DNA of 6,877 bases from Scatosoma sp045632625 (GTDB taxonomy: Bacteria > Bacillota > Clostridia > Christensenellales > Borkfalkiaceae): positions 1 to 6,877 of the forward strand of contig JAZQWZ010000018.1 of the NCBI GenBank assembly GCA_045632625.1. The letters are read 5' to 3'. The position numbers and the translations under genes are program-made. Shown piece after piece: positions 1 through 4,883 of this stretch; the first letter of the stretch is position 1; the number at the start of each line of letters is the position of its first letter. The notes beneath the pieces were generated by a model that did no database searches, was not told where the DNA came from, and saw only the letters and a list, made by a program, of their open reading frames with translations.

Positions 1-1499
1 CGACGGACGATATTATCAGCGAAGTTTCCGCGGTAAACGGGTATTTGAATTTTAAAATCAATAAAAACGCGTTTGTCAAAGCAACGCTTGACAAAATTTT
101 AACGCAACATGACGCGTACGGCGCGAGCGACGAGGGGACAGGTAAAACCGTTTGTATCGATTATTCGTCCATTAATATCGCAAAACCGTTCCACATTGGG
201 CATTTGTCTACGACGGTGCTTGGCGGTGCGCTGTATAGAATTTTCAATTTCTTGGGCTATAAAACGGTGGGTATTAACCACTTGGGCGATTACGGTACGC
301 AGTTTGGTAAATTGATTTCCGCGTTTAAGCGCTGGGGTGACAAGGACGTTATCGAAAAGGGCGGTATTCGCGCGTTGAATGAATTATACGTGCGTTTCCA
401 TAGAGAAGCGGAAGAACACCCCGAATACGACGACGAAGCGCGTGCATATTTCAAGCAAATCGAACAGGGCGACGAAGAATGTCAAAAACTTTTTAAATGG
501 TTTAAGGAGCTCACCTTAAAGGACGTACAAAAAATTTACGATATGCTGGATATCCATTTCGATTCGTACGCAGGGGAAAGTTTTTTCTCGGACAAAATGG
601 GACCTGTGGTAGACGAATTAAAGCAAAAGGGCTTATTACAAGAAAGCCGTGGGGCGCAGGTAGTGGATTTGGAAGCATACGGCATGCCCCCTTGTATGAT
701 TTTGAAATCGGACGGCAGCTCTTTGTACGCAACCCGCGATATGGCGGCGGCTACGTATAGAAAAAGGGAATACGATTTCTATAAATGCTTATACGTCGTT
801 GCATACCAACAAAATTTGCATTTTAAGCAATTTTTCAAAGTGCTGGAATTGATGGGCAAGGACTGGGCGAAAGACTTGGTGCACGTGGCGTACGGTATGG
901 TGTCCTTGGAAGAAGGCACGATGTCCACGCGTAAAGGCAACGTAGTATTTTTGGAAGACGTTATCAATAAATGTATTGAAAAAGCGTATAAGATTATCGA
1001 CGAAAAGAACCCCGATTTGGAAAACAAGCAAGACGTAGCGCAAAAGGTGGGCGTTGGCGCGGTTATCTTCGGGGCGCTTTATAACAATAAGATTAAGGAT
1101 ATCGTTTTCTCATACGATAAAGTGCTTACTTTCGACGGTGAAACGAGTGTGTATGTGCAATACACTTGTGCGCGCGCGAAATCGGTATTGCAAAAGGGCG
1201 GTGTACCTACTGCATACGAAATTCCTACGTTAAGCACGGAAGAAATCGATTTGGTAAAAGCGCTGTCGGTATTTCCTGAAACAGTACGCGCGGCGGCGGA
1301 AAAATACGAACCGTCCTTGATTGCGCGTTTTGCGGTGGACGTAGCGCAAAAGTTCAACAAATTCTATTTCGATTGCAAAATTTTGGCGGCGGAAGACGAA
1401 AAGACGAAAACCTTCCGTTTGGCATTGACCAACGCAACGTTGCAAGCATTGAAAAATGCGTTTGCGCTCCTTGGTATCGGTATCCCCGATAAAATGTAA
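1..1499 (+). CDS. argS: Arginyl-tRNA synthetase, 5'-truncated by the window edge
   Basis: Class I aminoacyl-tRNA synthetase that attaches arginine to tRNA-Arg in the cytosol. The reading frame is already open at base 3 and reads TDDIISEVSAVNGYLNF before the first possible TTG start at 45. That stretch matches the end of the N-terminal tRNA-binding domain, so the true start lies upstream and roughly 60-80 residues are missing (judged from usual family length). Visible motifs are SSINIAKPFHIGHL with the HIGH box at 192-203, the ArgRS segment GINHLGDYGTQFGKLI, and the second signature MSTRKG at 921-938. As in many ArgRS proteins, the canonical first lysine of KMSKS is absent; the lysine of AKPFHIGH is thought to compensate. 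The C-terminal DALR anticodon-binding domain carries YVQYTCARAKS and ends in FALLGIGIPDKM, the normal family terminus, so the 3' end is intact. The stop codon is TAA and a terminator follows directly. Identification is secure. Confidence 0.96.
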   Translation, partial: TDDIISEVSAVNGYLNFKINKNAFVKATLDKILTQHDAYGASDEGTGKTVCIDYSSINIAKPFHIGHLSTTVLGGALYRIFNFLGYKTVGINHLGDYGTQFGKLISAFKRWGDKDVIEKGGIRALNELYVRFHREAEEHPEYDDEARAYFKQIEQGDEECQKLFKWFKELTLKDVQKIYDMLDIHFDSYAGESFFSDKMGPVVDELKQKGLLQESRGAQVVDLEAYGMPPCMILKSDGSSLYATRDMAAATYRKREYDFYKCLYVVAYQQNLHFKQFFKVLELMGKDWAKDLVHVAYGMVSLEEGTMSTRKGNVVFLEDVINKCIEKAYKIIDEKNPDLENKQDVAQKVGVGAVIFGALYNNKIKDIVFSYDKVLTFDGETSVYVQYTCARAKSVLQKGGVPTAYEIPTLSTEEIDLVKALSVFPETVRAAAEKYEPSLIARFAVDVAQKFNKFYFDCKILAAEDEKTKTFRLALTNATLQALKNAFALLGIGIPDKM

Positions 1500-1511
1500 A
1501 AAACAAAAAAC

Positions 1512-1553
1512 AAACAAGTCAAGCATTGTATTTGCTTGGCTTGTTTTCTTTTT
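1512..1553 (+). terminator. Intrinsic terminator of argS
   Basis: A 14-bp hairpin pairs 1512-1525 with 1533-1546 around a 7-base loop. It has one G-U wobble (T1519 with G1539) and otherwise perfect pairing. It begins 12 bases after the argS stop. A T-rich run (1544-1553, interrupted once by C) follows the stem, as in Rho-independent terminators. The A-rich run 1498-1514 before the stem would supply a U-tract on the other strand, so the element could work in both directions, although no convergent gene is present here. Confidence 0.9.
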
Positions 1554-1560
1554 CAAAGGC

Positions 1561-1626
1561 TATAAAAAAATTATCAAAATTTTTTTCTTCCAAACAGTTC
1601 CATTTTTGTAAAAAATATGGTATGAT
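1561..1626 (+). promoter_or_regulatory. Promoter for the helD-yjjG unit
   Basis: The -10 hexamer TATGAT (1621-1626) is preceded by TGG, giving an extended -10 (TGnTATGAT). At 17-bp spacing the -35 position (1598-1603) reads TTCCAT, a poor match to TTGACA, so the extended -10 probably carries recognition. The upstream stretch 1561-1590 consists of A- and T-runs and could act as an UP element. The predicted transcription start is near 1633, giving a leader of about 20 bases. The argS terminator just upstream supports independent transcription. Promoter call is from sequence only. Confidence 0.65.
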
Positions 1627-1640
1627 TAAATGAGTGCGTT

Positions 1641-1655
1641 GGGAGAGTGGGTATG
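1641..1655 (+). promoter_or_regulatory. Ribosome binding site that selects the helD start
   Basis: GGGAGAG (1641-1647) is a Shine-Dalgarno match. The ATG at 1653 has 7 bases between GGAG and the start codon, which is ideal. The in-frame GTG at 1647 overlaps the Shine-Dalgarno sequence and leaves almost no spacing, so ATG 1653 is the preferred start. Confidence 0.8.
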
Positions 1656-4040
1656 TCAGAAAAAAATTCCTACGAAAATTTAATCGAGCGTATTAACCCG
1701 AAAAAAAGCGGCGACCACGAATGGTTTTTATCGCTTTTAGACGAAGAAACGCAAAAAGAGTATGAAGACGAGCATATGGCGGCGGTGATGCAAATGTTGC
1801 GCATTGCTCGTATTCGCACGCATAAACGCGCTATATTAGAAGCGCAAGCGGAAATTAGGCGTTTGGAAAAGGAAGAAAACAGTGCGGAAAATTATCGCGC
1901 AATTCGCGAACTTTTAGCGGAAATTAAAAGGCAAGAAGAAAAAATCGAGCAATATCACCCGTTTTTTGACGAGCCGTACTTTGCGCGTATGGATTTGGTG
2001 GACAACGTGGAGGGGTATAACAGCTATTATATCGGTAAAAAAGGCGACGTAAAGCTGGAAATTGTCGACTGGCGTGCGCCGCTTGCAAGGCGGTATTATC
2101 AAAAAAGCTGCTCTACCTTTAAAATTAACGAATATGAATTTAAAACGATTTTACGCCGTGCTATTCGCGCGTCCAAAGGCAAAGTTTTGGCTTTTAAGGA
2201 CGAATATTTGTCCTTGCGCGATTATTTAAGTGCGGAAGAAATCAAGGACCGCGACGAAGATAACGTGCTGGATCCGTTCTTGAAAGAAATTATTAAAAAC
2301 CGCAAGGACGAGGCGGCGGTTAGAGATATTATCGAAACCATTCAAGAACTGCAATATGAAATGATTACGTTGCCTGAAAAAACGAATTTTGTCTTGCAGG
2401 GGTGCGCGGGCAGTGGCAAAACAATGGTAATGCTGCATAGATTAAGTTACTTGATGTATAACAACGAAGACATTAAGCCGCGCGACGTACTCGTGATTAC
2501 GCCCAGTCAATCGTTTAACGCTTTTATTGACGAGTTGGCGCAAATTTTGGACTTAGAGCGCGTCAAAACCTTGACCGTGCAGGAGTATTTCTTGCAAGTT
2601 CTTAAAAACGAAAAAATTGATATTGCGGATAAAATTGACGAAACGCAAACGGAGAATAAAGAATATTTAAAATACGTATATTCACCCAAATTCGTTGCGG
2701 ATATTCAAAAGAAGATGAGCAAAGCGTACAACGATTTATACGGCTTGTTTATCGGGGAAGAATGCAAAGATTTTATCGATACGATATTGCGTAACTGTAA
2801 CGCGCAAATTTTAGCGTATGAAGGCGTAAAAAACGCGTCTATGCGCGTGCGCCGCGCTGTGCTTGGCGAAATGAAAGAACGTAAGGAAGGCGGTTTGTAT
2901 TATACACGTCCGTTCCGCTATTTGATGAACGCCATTTTAGATATACAGGACTTTTTAGGCGGTACGCTTACAAGCGAACGCGCGAAATCGCCCGATTATT
3001 TCTATCGCCAGCTTATGTCTTTTTATAAGAGTGGATATTTGGCGGTAAACAAAACGGAAGCGGTTACGCAGGAAGCCTTAAACGATTTGGCTCAGTTGAA
3101 AACGTCGCTGGAACAGGAAATTCGTGATTTAAAACGCTTTAAGCAAAAGGTTGGCGACGTAGACGTGTATATGTACGCGGATAGAATAGCGCGCCGAAAG
3201 GAAATCATAGAAGAAATTGACAAAGTAGCGCAAAAGGTGGAAATTATCGCTGAAGGTATTACGGCGTTTGCGGAATTTTTCACATTCTTGCGCGGGGAAA
3301 AGGAATTTGTGCTCATAGGCGGCAGTGACGCGTTTATCGACGTCGTGCGGTATTTCTATCGTGAAACGGTAAAGAAATATAAGCTTGCTTACGGTATGAA
3401 TTCAAATAAATTATATAAATCGGACGCGTACGCGTTGTGCGTAATATGCGCACAAATTGCGCAGCGGCTCACGCCGGCATATTCCTACGTGTTCGTAGAT
3501 GAGGCACAGGATATATCCGCTTGCGAATACGCTTTGCTTAGAAAAATCAATCAAAAAGCGGCGTTTAACGTATTTGGCGACGTGGCGCAAAATGTAACGG
3601 CTTGGCGCGGTGTGGAAAACTGGGAAAAGGCGTTCCCTGATTTTTCCGTGTACAGCTTAACGCAAAATTATCGTAATACCAACCAAATTGTTGATTTTGT
3701 GTCCAACAGATTAGGTTTAAATATGCAATCGGTGGGCTACGACGGTCCGGATGTGGAACATATCACTTTGCGGCATATTCATGGTTTTTTCAAAGAGAAA
3801 AAAGGGTTAAAAGCGATTATATGCGCTGATGCAAAAAAAGCGGAAATTATCAAGAAATCCTATCAAGACGTATCGTTGAAAAAGACGATTTCCCGTTCAA
3901 AAATCAACGTAATGAACGTTTATGAAAGTAAGGGGCTGGAATTTTCTTCTGTGGTAGTAGTGGAAGACGGCTTGTCTGATGCAGAACTTTATATCGCCTA
4001 CACACGTGCATTGAAAACGCTTGCGGTAATTGATAAATAA
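1653..4040 (+). CDS. helD: HelD-like RNA polymerase-recycling ATPase (UvrD/Rep superfamily 1)
   Basis: The product has 795 residues from ATG 1653, close to the 774 of B. subtilis HelD. Known members bind core RNA polymerase, push arms into its channels and use ATP to release stalled complexes. Residues 31-101 form a charged antiparallel coiled coil, the expected secondary-channel arm. Next come the HelD marks PYFARMDL (108-115), YYIG (125-128) and DWRAP (139-143). SF1 motifs follow in order: Walker A GCAGSGKT (250-257), Walker B VDEAQD (615-620), motif III FGDVAQN (641-647), motif IV LTQNYRNT with R674, motif V ESKGLEF (758-764) and motif VI YIAYTRA with R785. A second helical, charged stretch at about 483-545 lies between motifs I and II and probably belongs to the polymerase-contacting insertions. 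The protein stops ten residues after R785, so the tail is very short. All catalytic residues are present. Less likely it is a generic UvrD-like DNA helicase; the N-terminal arm and DWRAP argue against that. Confidence 0.88.
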   Translation: MSEKNSYENLIERINPKKSGDHEWFLSLLDEETQKEYEDEHMAAVMQMLRIARIRTHKRAILEAQAEIRRLEKEENSAENYRAIRELLAEIKRQEEKIEQYHPFFDEPYFARMDLVDNVEGYNSYYIGKKGDVKLEIVDWRAPLARRYYQKSCSTFKINEYEFKTILRRAIRASKGKVLAFKDEYLSLRDYLSAEEIKDRDEDNVLDPFLKEIIKNRKDEAAVRDIIETIQELQYEMITLPEKTNFVLQGCAGSGKTMVMLHRLSYLMYNNEDIKPRDVLVITPSQSFNAFIDELAQILDLERVKTLTVQEYFLQVLKNEKIDIADKIDETQTENKEYLKYVYSPKFVADIQKKMSKAYNDLYGLFIGEECKDFIDTILRNCNAQILAYEGVKNASMRVRRAVLGEMKERKEGGLYYTRPFRYLMNAILDIQDFLGGTLTSERAKSPDYFYRQLMSFYKSGYLAVNKTEAVTQEALNDLAQLKTSLEQEIRDLKRFKQKVGDVDVYMYADRIARRKEIIEEIDKVAQKVEIIAEGITAFAEFFTFLRGEKEFVLIGGSDAFIDVVRYFYRETVKKYKLAYGMNSNKLYKSDAYALCVICAQIAQRLTPAYSYVFVDEAQDISACEYALLRKINQKAAFNVFGDVAQNVTAWRGVENWEKAFPDFSVYSLTQNYRNTNQIVDFVSNRLGLNMQSVGYDGPDVEHITLRHIHGFFKEKKGLKAIICADAKKAEIIKKSYQDVSLKKTISRSKINVMNVYESKGLEFSSVVVVEDGLSDAELYIAYTRALKTLAVIDK

Positions 4041-4042
4041 TT

Positions 4043-4059
4043 AAGGTAAGGGGATTATG
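4043..4059 (+). promoter_or_regulatory. Ribosome binding site of the HAD nucleotidase gene
   Basis: Two overlapping Shine-Dalgarno options lie in the 16-base gap after helD. AAGG at 4043-4046 is 10 bases before the ATG, and AAGGGG at 4048-4053 is 3 bases before it. Neither spacing is ideal, but together they clearly mark ATG 4057. No promoter fits in the gap, which supports co-transcription with helD. Confidence 0.65.
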
Positions 4060-4773
4060 AAAAAAGAGATATTTTTGGTGGACGCCGACGATACCGTGCT
4101 CAATTTTCACGGTGTTAGCGAAAAAGCGTTGAAATATGCGTTTGAACAAAGCGGCGAGGTTTGGAAAGAAGAATATTTGCCGAAGTTCCGTGCGTTTAAC
4201 GCTAAGCTTTGGGAAGCGTTAGAGCGCAAGGAATTAACGCGTGACGAACTGATGGATACTCGTTTTTGCTTGTTTATGAAACATATCGCTTTGCCACAGG
4301 TAGACGGTAAGGCGTTTAATCGTTTGTTTTTGGATTTTCTTGCAAATAATCCCATGTTTATGGACGGCGCACAAGGCTTTTTGCAAACGCTGAAAACGAT
4401 GGGCAGAGTATATATAGTAACCAACGGCACGGCTTGGATACAAAAACGCCGCTTTACCATTTGCAATTTGTATGCGCACGCGGACGATGTGTTTGTTTCC
4501 GAGCTTATCGGTGCGGATAAACCTGATAAACGCTATACGGAGTACGTTATCCGCCATATCGACGGTTTTGAAAGAGAAAAAGCGGTGTGGATAGGTGACA
4601 GTTTATCGGCGGATATTAAGGCCGCAAATGAGGCTGGGATTGCAAGTATTTGGTTTAATCCTGCAAAGAAACCGGTAAGTAGAGTAGCACACCCCGATTA
4701 TATTGCGCACGATTTTGAGGACGCTTTAAAAATTTTGCGAAATGAGAACGAAAAAAATTCGTCAAACATTTGA
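4057..4773 (+). CDS. yjjG: YjjG-family HAD hydrolase, probable pyrimidine 5'-nucleotidase
   Basis: Haloacid dehalogenase superfamily phosphatase of 238 residues, the normal size for the YjjG/YfnB family. E. coli YjjG dephosphorylates dUMP, dTMP and non-canonical pyrimidine monophosphates, a house-cleaning role; the substrate here is inferred. Motif I is DADDT (D9 nucleophile, D11 acid/base), motif II is VTNGT with T122, the motif III lysine is probably K155 in GADKPDKRY, and motif IV is GDSLSADI with D181 and D186. The end of motif IV, NEAGIASIWFNP, is typical of YjjG. Residues of about 15-90 form the helical C1 cap, which includes FNAKLWEALE and the basic-residue segment DTRFCLF. There is no signal peptide, so it is cytosolic. 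It starts 16 bases after the helD stop and is likely in the same operon. Its TGA stop lies inside the -35 box of the next promoter. Another HAD phosphatase specificity cannot be excluded. Confidence 0.85.
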   Translation: MKKEIFLVDADDTVLNFHGVSEKALKYAFEQSGEVWKEEYLPKFRAFNAKLWEALERKELTRDELMDTRFCLFMKHIALPQVDGKAFNRLFLDFLANNPMFMDGAQGFLQTLKTMGRVYIVTNGTAWIQKRRFTICNLYAHADDVFVSELIGADKPDKRYTEYVIRHIDGFEREKAVWIGDSLSADIKAANEAGIASIWFNPAKKPVSRVAHPDYIAHDFEDALKILRNENEKNSSNI

Positions 4774-4798
4774 AAAATTTGTAAAAATGTGGTATAAT
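4770..4798 (+). promoter_or_regulatory. Strong SigA-type promoter of gyrB, overlapping the yjjG stop
   Basis: The -35 box TTGAAA (4770-4775) is followed by a 17-bp spacer and a perfect -10 box TATAAT (4793-4798). A TG one base before the -10 makes it extended (TGGTATAAT). The TGA stop of the upstream gene (4771-4773) lies within the -35 box. The predicted start is near 4805, so the topoisomerase mRNA has a leader of about 80 bases. No terminator separates this promoter from the upstream operon, so read-through is also possible. Confidence 0.87.
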
Positions 4799-4883
4799 CA
4801 TATAGAATGGCATATTTTAGTGTTATTTTTTTGATAAATTTTTAAAATAAATAGACGCGGTTATCAACGCGGTTGAGGATAAA
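4799..4883 (+). promoter_or_regulatory. A/T-rich gyrB leader with small repeats and a ribosome binding site
   Basis: The untranslated leader is mostly A/T up to 4853, then turns G/C-rich. ACGCGGTT occurs twice as a direct repeat (4855-4862 and 4867-4874) separated by ATCA. CGCGGTT (4856-4862) can fold on AACGCG (4866-4871) as a 6-bp stem with one bulged G and a 3-base loop. TTGATAA (4831-4837) is also a perfect inverted repeat of TTATCAA (4861-4867). GAGG (4875-4878), 5 bases before ATG 4884, is the Shine-Dalgarno site. No recognised riboswitch or T-box is seen. Confidence 0.5.

Noticed and set aside
45..47. TTG as the start codon of argS
   Set aside because: The frame is open upstream to the window edge and encodes family-like sequence ending the N-terminal domain, so the gene starts before the window.
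1230..1556. A minus-strand reading frame running from the terminator into argS
   Set aside because: It starts across the terminator, lies entirely opposite conserved argS sequence and has no motif.
1561..1590. The A/T-run stretch as a second terminator after argS
   Set aside because: It has no G/C stem before the T-run; its position suits upstream promoter DNA better.
1647..1649. GTG as the start codon of helD
   Set aside because: It overlaps the Shine-Dalgarno sequence; ATG at 1653 has proper spacing.
4107..4557. Minus-strand reading frames opposite yjjG
   Set aside because: They mirror conserved HAD codons and resemble no known protein.
4774..4850. A terminator between yjjG and gyrB
   Set aside because: There is a T-run near 4824-4832 but no stable stem before it.
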